From CAXXOK01 sp963664595 (GTDB lineage Bacteria; Bacillota; Clostridia; Christensenellales; Aristaeellaceae), in contig CAXXOK010000011.1 of the NCBI GenBank assembly GCA_963664595.2, positions 434,001-498,000 on the forward strand: 64,000 nt of DNA, given 5' to 3'. Below the pieces are notes generated by a model. That model was not told where the DNA came from and made no database searches. It saw only the letters and a list, made by a program, of their open reading frames with translations. A program made the translations under genes and the position numbers. Shown piece by piece: positions 42,472-50,474 of the stretch. Each line of letters begins with the position of its first letter. Position 1 is the stretch's first letter.

Positions 42472-43023
42472 TTACAGAAATTTGATCGTGAGCTTTTCGG
42501 GCTCCAGAATACGGATTGTTTCTCTCTGGGTTTCGGCGGTGGGCAGCTCCTTTTTATCGGTGGGAAACATATCCCTCCTCAACCGGTTCGCGTTCCAGAA
42601 GGCGATTGCATCCTTGTTGGCCGAGGCATCATAGCGGGCGTCCGTAAAGTTTGGATCGAAAATAATCGTTTTGGCGCACCGGTAGATATAGTTGACGAGC
42701 GATTCCTCCCGGGTCCAGGTACCGAAGCACCACGTACCGCCGCGGTACCAGTTCACATGCCACGGCGGCGGCATGGAATCGCCGTCCATTGAAATCTTCG
42801 GAACCGTATCAGGATATCCGGGCGGGATTGTGAGAATGCAAACCGTTCTGTTGCGGTAAATCGGCTGCGGGCTGATGATGGTTTGCAGATTGAATGTAAT
42901 CCGGTATTTATCGCAGGGTGATTTGCTCAGCGGCTCGATTTGAATCACATCGTTTCGAAACTGCATCAGTTCGTTGTATTCGTTCATCAGCCTGCGATGC
43001 CGCAGGGACCTTGGATCAACCAT
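42472..43023 (-). CDS. E2-like ubiquitin-conjugating-fold protein (first paralogue)
   Basis: A 183-residue protein with the UBC fold pattern: N-terminal helix LRHRRLMNEYNELMQF, strands with KYRITFNLQTII and RTVCILTIPPGYPDTVPKIS (the PxxYP motif), then H89-V-N91 and C99 in WHVNWYRGGTWCFGTWT. The His-x-Asn eight residues before the Cys copies the HPN-Cys arrangement of eukaryotic E2s. The start is ATG 43023 with GGAGG upstream; sequence before it does not match the paralogue. It should carry the ubiquitin-like protein as a thioester on C99. It shares about one third of residues with the next gene. Confidence 0.88.
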   Translation of the reverse strand: MVDPRSLRHRRLMNEYNELMQFRNDVIQIEPLSKSPCDKYRITFNLQTIISPQPIYRNRTVCILTIPPGYPDTVPKISMDGDSMPPPWHVNWYRGGTWCFGTWTREESLVNYIYRCAKTIIFDPNFTDARYDASANKDAIAFWNANRLRRDMFPTDKKELPTAETQRETIRILEPEKLTIKFL

Positions 43024-43135
43024 CAATACGTATACCTCCAGTCCGCTGTTACAGACAAACTTCAATGAGAACCCGTACGCAGCGGCCATACCCTTCCGCC
43101 GATGCGCCGGGCTTCCTTCCCCGTGGCGAGCACGC

Positions 43136-43756
43136 CTAATCCCGGTCGTTGTTAAGGAATGTGATTTTCAGCTTTTCCTGCGGCGTAAGAAAGATGATTT
43201 CCGGTACAGGCGCCGGTTGCGGAGCCGGGGCCGGGTTGATTGCGGAACCGCCAAGAATGGTGATCACAACCGGCGTATCCAGGGTCGGCAGCACCTGCGT
43301 ATCCGAGGGGATGTATCGCCGATCGTTCTTGTTGGCGTTCCAGAAAGGAACGGCGTCGTAATTGGCCACACTTCTCAGATTTGCGATATCGGGATCAAAC
43401 TGGAGCGTTTTGGCACAGCGGCTGATGAAATTGACCAGCGACTCCTCATGATTCCAGCCGCCGCAGCACCACCGGCCGCTCTGGAACCAGTTGATATGAT
43501 ACGGGTAGGGTTTGTCGTCGGCCACGATCGTCGGCGCGCCGGCAGGATAGTTTGGCGGTATGGTGAGCGTACACCGTGTCTGATTACGGTGCCTGGGGCC
43601 GGGCCCGATGATCGTGCGGACATGATAGATAATTTTGTAGGTATCATAGGGTTCGCTTCCAACGGGGATTATCTCGATAACCGGCCCGTTGATTTTCATC
43701 AGCTCTTTGCCTTCGTTTATCAATCGTTTGTTGCGTAACGCTCTTGGATCTTGCAT
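43136..43756 (-). CDS. E2-like ubiquitin-conjugating-fold protein (second paralogue)
   Basis: A 206-residue paralogue of the neighbouring E2-like protein. MQDPRALRNKRLINEGKELM opens the helix; TRCTLTIPPNYPAGAPTIVA holds the PxxYP-like turn; H87-I-N89 and C97-C98 in YHINWFQSGRWCCGGW give the catalytic arrangement, here with two adjacent cysteines. The C-terminus has a Pro/Ala linker (NPAPAPQPAPVPEI) and an extra strand absent from most E2s, ending KLKITFLNNDRD. ATG 43756 is preferred: a GGAG lies seven bases before it, within the first in-frame codons. It is the first gene of the minus-strand operon. Confidence 0.88.
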   Translation of the reverse strand: MQDPRALRNKRLINEGKELMKINGPVIEIIPVGSEPYDTYKIIYHVRTIIGPGPRHRNQTRCTLTIPPNYPAGAPTIVADDKPYPYHINWFQSGRWCCGGWNHEESLVNFISRCAKTLQFDPDIANLRSVANYDAVPFWNANKNDRRYIPSDTQVLPTLDTPVVITILGGSAINPAPAPQPAPVPEIIFLTPQEKLKITFLNNDRD

Positions 43757-44292
43757 TTTTTTCTCCATTTACAGTCGTATTCAGTGAGAATTCAAAGAAG
43801 TCAGATAGCTATTTGCAGTGTTTTCTACACCCAGCGTACGATATCCTCCAACTTCCGAAAAAATAAATCATGTTTTTTCACTCATTCGTCAGCCCCGGTT
43901 TCCATGTCCTCAGGAGATCCGCTGATGATTGTATTATACCGATAGCCCCTCTCCCTTCGCAATGTGGATCCATTCTTTTTCCTATCTTTCAATCCACATT
44001 TACAGCCAGGAGTCTCATCTGGTACAATGTAACCCAAATCAGCCACGCGCATAGCACGAAAGGAAATCACAGCCCTGCGGTCATCTGGCCGGGCGGAATC
44101 CGATTCCCCGCAGACAAGCGGAAACGCCCGTCATGTCAATCCGCGACAGCCTTCGTTATTGCACAAAAACCCCGTGGACGGGCCGTGACTGCCACACATA
44201 GAACGAAGCCTGTTTTGATTGTTGATTTGCTTTCCGGTTTGTGTGCTGGCTTCGCAATATACACGATTCGGCTGCGGCAGAAAGGATGAACA
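43757..44292. other. Divergent intergenic region between the E2 operon and the HEAT-repeat gene
   Basis: 536 bases without a supportable gene. The part next to 43757 is AT-rich and likely has the promoter of the minus-strand operon. The part near 44281 carries AAAGGATGAACAATA, the ribosome binding site for the HEAT-repeat gene. No strong hairpin was seen. Confidence 0.4.
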
Positions 44293-44322
44293 ATAAGTAA
44301 TCTCTTCAATGAATACAGCGCC

Positions 44323-45498
44323 ATGTCCCCGTTGGATTTTGACCGCCTTGCCGCAGAAAAGGCGCTGACCGCGCGGCAGTTTACGGAGATCGTCGGCGGC
44401 TATCTGGATACGAAGCCCCGCCCCCGGTATTCCGCCGTTGTGGATCTGTCCGTTTTGCATCTAGGCAGGCTGCGGGCACAGGAGGCGCTGCCGGTGATCC
44501 GGCGGTTGCTTCTCGCCGAGGAAGCCTACGCGCAAAACGCCGTACGGGCGCTGGGCGAAATCGGTAGTCCGGGCGCGCTTTCGCTGCTGCTGGAGCTGCT
44601 GGATTCACAGGGCGGCGGCGTCTTTGTAGACAAGGCGTATCTCCCGCAGGCGCTGGAGCAGATCGGGGGGCGGCGGGCCGCCGACGCGCTGGCCCGCCAC
44701 CTGGGCCCCGGCGACACGAAGCTGGACAAGGCCGTGCAAAAGGCGTTCCGGGCTATCGGCCATCAGGCATCCCCGGAGGCGCTGTGCGCGGCGCTGGAAA
44801 AAGCGCGGGGCGGCGCAATAGCTCCAGCGCTGGCCGCCGCTGGGCAACAGGGGGACGCCCGCGCCATCCCCCTGCCGATTCCCAGGCTGGCGCTGCCGCG
44901 CAGTACGCGCACCTTTGCGGCGCAGATATTGCATAAGCTCGGCGAACCGGCCTACGCGCAGATCATCTGCGGCGAGGACGGGGATATCGACCGCCTGCTG
45001 GCGCGCGAGGGCCGCAGCCGGGTCATCGGCTGGGTACGCGGCGCGCGTGCGGAGATCGAAAGCGTGATGAAAAAACCCTACACCCGCAAGCCAAGGCTGG
45101 CGATTTCGCTCGCCGCGGCGGACCGGCTGCACACGCTTGGCGAGCCCGACTTCCGCGCCCTGTTTTAGGGGGACGATGGCGATGCCCAGCGGTTTGCCGA
45201 CGGCTGGAACACGCTGGCAAAGCGCGACGTGATCCACATGTACAACGCCTCCGGCGACGATATGCGCAGGCAGTTCGCCGCGTGCTTTCTGGCCTGCGGC
45301 ACGCCCGGCCTTTCGCAGGCAATTGCTTCGCACCATAAGGATTTCCCCCACAGCGACGAGCAGCTCTCGCATGTGGACGAGGAGGTCAGCGACCTGAACG
45401 AACCTTTCCGTATAGAGCATGCCGACCATGACGAGAGCGGGCATTTTGATATGGAAGCCTCCTCCTATTATAAGAACCTGTCCGACAGCGATTTTTAA
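44323..45498 (+). pseudogene. HEAT-repeat protein with in-frame amber codon
   Basis: The frame gives helical repeats of HEAT/PBS-lyase type (EALPVIRRLLLAEEAYAQNA, VRALGEIGSPGALSLLLELL, ADALARHLGPGDTKLDKAV). A TAG at 45166-45168 follows EPDFRALF; the same frame continues with GDDGDAQRFADGWNTLAKRD and ends NLSDSDF at a normal TAA. The family-like N-terminus may start further upstream, where ATG 44286 is out of frame by one base, so a second lesion is possible. Next to a radical-SAM gene it was probably an adaptor for a peptide substrate. It is either inactivated or contains sequencing errors. Confidence 0.7.
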
Positions 45499-45519
45499 TC
45501 CGCCAGGGAGGAGCCGCTC

Positions 45520-46603
45520 GTGATTTGCATCAACGGCGACCCCAACCGGCCGTTTGCACCCCATTTCATGATCATCCCATCCCTTTCCTGTCCGGCGGCG
45601 TGCGCATACTGCTTCGGGCCCAACACCAGGCCCGCGATTCGGCGGCAGGACGCGGCCCGGACGGTGGACTTCATCCGCCGGATCGCGGAAGAAACCGAGC
45701 AGGCGGACATCCGCGTTACCCTGCATGGCGGAGAGCCGCTCGCCGCGGGCTATCCGGTACTGGAGGCGCTGATCGCGGAGCTTTACCGCGCGCTTGCTGG
45801 CAAGCGCCTGCGGCTGTCCGTGCAGAGCAACCTCTGGCTGCTTGATGAGCGGCTTTGCGCCCTGTTTGCGAAATACAACGTTTCCATCGGCGCCAGTCTG
45901 GACGGCCCCAAACACCTCAACGACCCGCAGCGGGGGGACGGTTATTTCGACCGCACCATGGCGGGCATCCGCCTCGCCCGGCGGAGCGGGCTTGCAGTGG
46001 GCGTCATCGCAACGGTCACCGGCCGCACGGCGGGCAGCGCTGCGGAGATTTTTGATTTCTTTGCCGGACAGGGGCTGCCGTTTGCTACTCATGTGGTATC
46101 CGCCGCGAATGGCGGCACGGCTGCATTTGCGCTGCCGGAGGAGCAGCACAAGGCCTTTTTCCGGCAGGCCTTCGCCTATTATCAAAAACACCTGCGCAAG
46201 TATAACCATGTCCACGCTCAACACCCTGTGCAGCTCAGCGGCCAGCGGCGTTGGGCATGTCTGCACATTTACGGATTGCTTCGGACGGTTTCTGGTCATC
46301 GGGCCGACTGGCGAGCTATATCCCTGCACACGGTTTGCCGGAAACCCGGCCTTCTCGCTGGGCAATATCGCAAACCGCCTGACGGCGGCCGACCTGCTGG
46401 GCGGCGAAACCGCGGCGCGCTTCCTGCGGCGGGAGCGGCAGGTGGCGGAAGCCTGCGGCGGCTGCGAGCATTATCCCTACTGCAAGGGCGGCTGTCCCCA
46501 AACGGCGCTTGCCGAATGCACCTCCGCGCAAAACCGGGCCGCACTGGTGCTGTATGGCACAAGCCCCGGCGGCAATCCGCTGCCGCGGGCAGAGGCCGGA
46601 TGA
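45520..46603 (+). pseudogene. Radical SAM/SPASM peptide-maturase gene with a frameshift
   Basis: GTG 45520 has GGGAGGAG upstream. The N-terminal domain has the [4Fe-4S]-SAM motif SLSCPAACAYCF near residue 25 and VTLHGGEPLAAG near 70, and is coherent to about 46200. There the reading frame shifts by one: the continuation FGRFLVIGPTGELYPCTRFA, then GGCEHYPYCKGGCPQTALAE lies in the next frame and ends at 46603. Together they form a complete SPASM enzyme of the type that maturates sulfatases or ribosomal peptides. The lesion lies near ACCATGTCCACGC. The stop overlaps the next gene (ATGA). Confidence 0.8.
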
Positions 46604-47153
46604 TCTCGTTTTCCAAACCGGAGCCGCCCCGCAGCGCACTGCGCAGCGCCAGGCGGGTGATCGCCGCGCGCAAGCTGGCCCGCTGCCGGGATGATGTGGA
46701 GATGACCGCCGCCGCACTTGAGCCTTTGCCATCGGCCGGTCGCAGGCCTCGCTCCGGGCTTCCCTGCGACGGCTGAAGGAACGGATTCACGCCGGTCATT
46801 GTCCCCCGTCCGGCAAATCCGATGCCCTGTGGGCCGCGCCGGACTATCTGGAACAGGTTTCTTTTGTTCCCGCGGAAATGGAAACAGATGCCCCCGCCGA
46901 ATGTGGCCAACCCGGTGAAACCGGCCCGGGCCGCTGCTAAACCTGCGAATACCAATACCTTTGCGGCGGCATCGTGCGCCTGTCCGGCGCGCAGTGTTCC
47001 GCGGCGGATACCGCTGGTCTGCATGGCAAGGCCGAGTCGCTGTACCGCTATGCGCTGGCAAGGTGGAAGGAAAGGCAAACGGACGGGCAGCCCGTCATAA
47101 ACATCGGAAACCGCCGGCCCAAACCGGTTTACTCCCATCAAACGGCCTCCTGA
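46600..47153 (+). pseudogene. Degraded companion of the radical SAM gene with CxxC motif
   Basis: ATG 46600 overlaps the radical SAM stop. The frame opens with SFSKPEPPRSALRSARRVIA, shifts near 46715, continues with GRSQASLRASLRRLKERIHA, meets TAA at 46938-46940 after GETGPGRC, and goes on in frame with TCEYQYLCGGIVRLSGAQCS to a final TGA. The Cys pattern C..TCEYQYLCGG resembles auxiliary-cluster ligands of SPASM/twitch proteins. With at least one frameshift and one stop it is clearly broken. I cannot name the family. Confidence 0.6.
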
Positions 47154-47183
47154 TGTGGATTTTTCACATTCTTCCACACAGTT

Positions 47184-47213
47184 ATGTGAAATAATGTGGA
47201 AATATGTGAAATA
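47184..47213. repeat. Three tandem 10-bp repeats upstream of an element remnant
   Basis: ATGTGAAATA, ATGTGGAAAT and ATGTGAAATA follow one another with exactly 10-bp spacing, one helical turn. Inverted versions (TTTTCACAT at 47161, TTCCACACA at 47172) lie just before. This is a likely binding array for a replication or regulatory protein of the former mobile element. Confidence 0.6.
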
Positions 47214-47287
47214 TTCTCATTTGCATATTCGTTCGAAAATTGTATAGTGATAGCATCAAACGCAAACCAAACGAAGGCGGCGATCGC

Positions 47288-47520
47288 ATGGCAGCGCAGT
47301 ATATAATGGTGTACAGTGAGTTGCACGACCGGCTAAAGCATTGGGGCAGTTACCCGTTAAAAACCAAGGCGCAGAAAGAGCAGTACCCCAACGCCCATCA
47401 AGCTGACGCAGCTGGGCAACGCAGCCGCGCCCACGGGTGAGGACAACATCCGGCTTTTAGAGGAAGACGGATGGGACGGGGACTATGTCGGCAGCGTTTC
47501 CCCCACCACAGCATCGCAAT
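47288..47520 (+). pseudogene. Frameshifted small gene of an integrative element
   Basis: Starts with MAAQYIMVYSELHDRLKHWG; after a one-base shift near 47393 the continuation PIKLTQLGNAAAPTGEDNIR, then LLEEDGWDGDYVGSV is coherent. It then runs into the truncated integrase gene on the other strand, so its 3' end is lost. Function unknown. Confidence 0.4.
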
Positions 47521-47774
47521 ACGACTGCAACCGTTCTTTTCGTCATTTCCAGCCATTGCGCCAGATAAGTTGCAAACGGTATATCCTTGTCGGGCGGCCT
47601 GTCCGGCACGTAGTTTGCCCTGGCATCGCGGAGCAGTTGCTCCGCCCGCCTTTTGTTACCCTTGACGGGTAATCCTGTTGCTATCCATTTCGTCGTGCGC
47701 TTCCCCGCCGCGTTGTTGAAACTCAGTACAATATAGAAAAGGCCCTTCTTTTCCTGAAGATGTCCGGCTACCAT
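47457..47774 (-). pseudogene. N-terminal fragment of a tyrosine integrase
   Basis: ATG 47774 has GGAGGTATAAAC upstream. MVAGHLQEKKGLFYIVLSFN and RTTKWIATGLPVKGNKRRAE match the arm-binding N-terminus of Tn916-type integrases, and FATYLAQWLEMTK begins the SAM-like core-binding domain. After about 80 residues similarity stops and the catalytic domain is absent. It is a truncated remnant. Confidence 0.7.
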
Positions 47775-47859
47775 GTTTATACCTCCTTTGTCGGCAGCCA
47801 TAGGGATTCACCCGCTGACACGGATAGCGTATCGCAGGCGTTTGTCTATGGCAAGGATG

Positions 47860-48015
47860 TCAACTTCCAGATGGAGTTTCTTTGCCGACTTGAAGGTAAG
47901 CCAAAAGATGAGCTTTGGGTATCCGGTAGCAACGCCCGATTTTCAGGCAGGTAACCGCTCCGGTTTGCAGGAGCTTGTACACCGTTTTTTTGCTTATGCC
48001 CAGAACCTCGGACAT
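47860..48015 (-). CDS. Excisionase-like HTH protein, probably truncated
   Basis: A 51-residue frame (SEVLGISKKTVYKLLQTGAV, then KIGRCYRIPKAHLLAYLQVG) matches the winged-helix excisionase family. An alternative TTG at 48030 would add five residues. Neither start has a ribosome binding site, and the usual N-terminal strand is missing. It lies just upstream of the integrase fragment on the same strand, the usual xis-int order, and confirms a former integrative element. Confidence 0.6.
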   Translation of the reverse strand: MSEVLGISKKTVYKLLQTGAVTCLKIGRCYRIPKAHLLAYLQVGKETPSGS

Positions 48016-48216
48016 AAGGCATGGTATCAAATTGTGTAGACTAAAAGAAATGGATGATTCTTCCACAAAATTTGTATGGATAACATGCTGTCTTTTCACT
48101 CTTAAAAAGATGAAAATTCCTAATGCAAATAAGGAATAGTTGACAGAAAACAATGATGTCAGGTGTGTTTCTAATCCCTTTTTTTCTTGCGCTTTGTGAA
48201 GGCAGGGGGCGTACAA

Positions 48217-48642
48217 ATGGCCAGCGATACCGAGAGCAGAATCAGACTGTTGCTATCCGTGCGCCATAAGCTGCAAGCACAGCTTATTTTCTATAATCTA
48301 TCTTATTGCAACAAACCTAAAAATACCAAACCGCCGGCAGAAAAATACGCTGAACGTATACAGTGGTTGCTGGATGGGCTCGATGGCTTACTGCTGCTTG
48401 TCACAGAGGAAGAGCGATACGTTCTTGAGTTGCATCTTATGGAAGGCATGAAATGGGAAACCGTTATGGAGAAGTATATAAAAAGATGAGCGTCCGAAAT
48501 GAGCCAAGTGGAAAGAACTTATATATATCGCCAACAGGTAGCAATCAAGAAAATGAGATACTATGTTGAGCGTTATGCGGATACGTTTGATTTTTCATGG
48601 CTGGAAGACCCTTTGATTGACGAATTAGTGGCTATCGAGTAA
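48217..48642 (+). pseudogene. Small sigma-70 region-4-like protein gene with in-frame TGA
   Basis: The frame encodes a helical N-terminus, then LLVTEEERYVLELHLMEGMK, WETVMEKYIKR, a TGA at 48487-48489, and in frame ASEMSQVERTYIYRQQVAIK to TAA 48640. Related intact genes at 49157 and 58008 show the same layout, with Trp at the stop position in the 49157 protein (EYRDRWNGEF). A TGG-to-TGA change explains the lesion. Members of this group resemble phage late-gene activators with a sigma-region-4-type HTH. Confidence 0.65.
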
Positions 48643-48789
48643 ACGGTGTTGAGAAGCGGGAGTTACGACAGCAGTTTTCGTTTCCCAAATATTCCCTTTT
48701 TGCTGCGAAATTTTCCCGTATTTTTCACAGTATTATCACTCCCTAAAATTCGGGAATCGCCCTACAATTTTATTAGGAGAAAAATTCGA

Positions 48790-48858
48790 ATGGATCCAAT
48801 CTCCAAAGTGCAGCAGGAGGTGATCACGATGCAGGCAATCGCGTTGGTTAGACATTGA
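48790..48858 (+). CDS. Possible 22-codon peptide upstream of repeat copy 1
   Basis: TAGGAGAAAAATTCGA directly precedes ATG 48790 of a frame encoding MDPISKVQQEVITMQAIALV and RH. The ribosome binding site is good, but nothing else supports translation. It may be a leader peptide for the element at 48920. Confidence 0.35.
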   Translation: MDPISKVQQEVITMQAIALVRH

Positions 48859-48919
48859 CGGCAGTTCAACTCTCAGAAACACGTTGGCCGGACAGACAAA
48901 AGGAATGTCCCTGCACAAC

Positions 48920-48965
48920 GAGCTTGGCCGCTGCCATCCTCTAAAGGATGGATGTTCTGCAAGGA
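48920..48965 (+). repeat. 46-nt hairpin element, copy 1
   Basis: First of five copies of an element whose core is CTTGGCCGCTGCCATCC, a six-base loop, then GGATGGATGTTCTGCAAG. CCATCC/GGATGG form the inner stem and CTTG/CAAG a possible outer stem. This copy has AAA before GGATGG. Confidence 0.8.
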
Positions 48966-49054
48966 CAATCACAGTATAGCACGCGAAAAACGAGCTGTAA
49001 ATGAACGAATTACCGAAAGAGAAAGGGCAGATACGAAAGCACTTCTTGTAAAAC

Positions 49055-49100
49055 GAGCTTGGCCGCTACCATTCTCTAAGGGATGGATGTTCTGCAAGAG
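49055..49100 (+). repeat. 46-nt hairpin element, copy 2
   Basis: Same element with CCATTC in the left arm, which keeps pairing to GGATGG through a G-T pair. It lies 57 bases before the sigma-like gene at 49157. Confidence 0.8.
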
Positions 49101-49156
49101 TATGACCGTAGCAGTAGCAGCCTTTCTCCGGTATTGATTAGAACGGAGGAAGAAGG

Positions 49157-49552
49157 ATGGAGGAGTTAATCCGTAATATTATTAGCAAGTACAATGACTA
49201 CCAGGCCGAAGCGCAGCTTTATACAAAATGGCTTGCGCAGGTCGATGACCCGGATACAAAAAACTATTTAACACTGTTGGAGCTAAAGCTTGCGGCAATC
49301 AACGCATGGATGAATCTATTGAACGCGGACGAGAGGTTCGTGATCCAGAAACACCTGATTGAGGAAATGGAATGGCCCCGCGTGGCGTTTGAATATCGGG
49401 ATCGCTGGAACGGCGAGTTTACACGAACAGAGCGTTCATTGCAAGTCTATCAGGCCAATGCATTGGCAAAGATCACCGCATTCGCAGAAAACCACCGTGA
49501 AATTACAACCAGATTGTTTACTGATGTCATGTCCGGCAACAACGCAGAATAA
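49157..49552 (+). CDS. Small sigma-70 region-4-like protein
   Basis: A 131-residue helical protein with the shared family pattern: N-terminal helix ELIRNIISKYNDYQAEAQLY, LLNADERFVIQKHLIEEMEW (region-4-like turn), then VAFEYRDRWNGEFTRTERSL and a helical tail. Three relatives lie in this window (48217, 57613, 58008). GGAGGAAGAAGG precedes ATG. It may regulate genes of the element or serve as a phage-type transcription activator. Copy 2 of the 46-nt element sits in its leader. Confidence 0.72.
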   Translation: MEELIRNIISKYNDYQAEAQLYTKWLAQVDDPDTKNYLTLLELKLAAINAWMNLLNADERFVIQKHLIEEMEWPRVAFEYRDRWNGEFTRTERSLQVYQANALAKITAFAENHREITTRLFTDVMSGNNAE

Positions 49553-49679
49553 GACACTTTTCGCCAATCCCCTTGCACAGCGAGGGGTATTTCTATGTCC
49601 AAATTCGCCCATAAAAGACGAGTGAATCGCTTGGTTATCATCATGAACAGCTCATCTCGTAAACTCTTCGCGGTTTCTT

Positions 49680-49709
49680 CGTGAACTCTTCAATTTTCAA
49701 AAGGGCATA
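49680..49709 (+). promoter_or_regulatory. Repeated ECF-promoter-like block, copy 1
   Basis: CGTGAACTCTTCAATTTTCA followed by AAAGGGCATA; the same block occurs at 52944 and, diverged, at 57306. TGAAC resembles an ECF -35 element and GGCATA is a possible -10. It lies upstream of the tiny frame, the 46-nt element and the peptidoglycan-binding gene. Confidence 0.5.
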
Positions 49710-49808
49710 GTTGCACTACACTTTAAGTGAGCCAAGGGCGGATAAGAGCACTTGAAATATCACTTATCTAGCGCCTGCTCGAAGATGAACTGGAAAGGGG
49801 TGAATCCA

Positions 49809-49829
49809 ATGGGCAAGCAACAGGCGTGA
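49809..49829 (+). other. Possible six-codon leader frame before repeat copy 3
   Basis: GAAAGGGGTGAATCCA precedes ATG of MGKQQA and a TGA that overlaps GTG of a longer frame through the repeat. Comparable tiny frames stand before copies 4 (TTG start, LDMPQA) and 5 (MGS). Their recurrence hints at a leader-peptide function. Confidence 0.3.
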
Positions 49830-49844
49830 GTGATTCCGGCAGAC

Positions 49845-49890
49845 AAACTTGGCCGCTGCCATCCTCTGAGGGATGGATGTTCTGCAAGGA
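49845..49890 (+). repeat. 46-nt hairpin element, copy 3
   Basis: Copy with CTCTGAGGGATGG; the inner stem is unchanged. It lies in the leader of the secreted peptidoglycan-binding gene at 50016. Confidence 0.8.
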
Positions 49891-50015
49891 TTCACAATGC
49901 GTAACGGGGCGTTGTAATGCGCGTCTGATGGAATATCCAAGGGCACAGACAACTCAACAAAAACAACTTGCACTTAGCTGTATTAAGTGCACCCAAAATG
50001 AAAGGAGACTTTCCA

Positions 50016-50381
50016 ATGAAGCATGTGGTAAAATTCGTTAGCCTCGCTTTGGTTATCACTACCCTGCTGGCAATTGCTGCACCGGCACTTGCACTGACGG
50101 GCAGCTATGCCCCTTACCTGGGCGGAACGGGGAGCAGCTATTACATTCGTCGGGGCCATACCGGTGATCAGGTGAAAAACCTTCAGATGCTCCTGAACGC
50201 CACCATCGGCACAAGCTTAACGCTTGACGGCATTTTTGGTTCCGCGACTGAGGATGCGGTGGAAGATTTCCAGCGGGCCTTTATGGGTTCTTCTTCGGTT
50301 GACGGAATCGTTGGCGACAACACGAAGCAAGCACTCTGGAGTGCCTGTCAAATCTGGCCTAACCTTATCGTTGTTTACTAA
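50016..50381 (+). CDS. Secreted small protein with peptidoglycan-binding domain
   Basis: A 121-residue exported protein. The signal peptide (FVSLALVITTLLAIAAPALA) is followed by a PG_binding_1 fold: RRGHTGDQVKNLQMLLNATI, LDGIFGSATEDAVEDFQRAF, then SVDGIVGDNTKQALWS. It is expected to bind the cell wall and has no enzyme domain. ATG 50016 has AAAGGAG upstream. Its leader carries the ECF-like block and the 46-nt element, and it faces the anti-sigma/sigma gene pair across a shared terminator, suggesting it belongs to that regulon. Confidence 0.85.
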   Translation: MKHVVKFVSLALVITTLLAIAAPALALTGSYAPYLGGTGSSYYIRRGHTGDQVKNLQMLLNATIGTSLTLDGIFGSATEDAVEDFQRAFMGSSSVDGIVGDNTKQALWSACQIWPNLIVVY

Positions 50382-50396
50382 TACCTAACAGGAATA

Positions 50397-50433
50397 AAGG
50401 GGGAAGGGCTGCTATTAGCTACCCTTCCCCCTT
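50397..50433. terminator. Bidirectional terminator between the peptidoglycan-binding gene and the anti-sigma gene
   Basis: AAGGGGGAAGGG (50397-50408) pairs perfectly with CCCTTCCCCCTT (50422-50433) around a 13-base loop. Confidence 0.8.
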
Positions 50434-50474
50434 ATTCATTGCATCAGCGAACTAACGGTATCATCCCATGCTGT

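Noticed and set aside
44131..44460. Minus-strand frame across the divergent region
   Set aside because: No ribosome binding site or family match; it overlaps the start of the HEAT-repeat gene and its leader.
45166..45168. Amber recoding (TAG as Gln) as a genome-wide feature
   Set aside because: TAG ends other good genes normally, for example the namZ-like gene at 13101-13103 and the membrane JAB gene at 35786-35788.
47210..47245. LexA/SOS box around CGTTCG
   Set aside because: The word does not match the Gram-positive GAAC-N4-GTTC layout.
48487..48489. TGA read as Trp
   Set aside because: Many intact genes in the window end in TGA (for example 3374, 13981, 21019), so an alternative code is not plausible; a point mutation is simpler.
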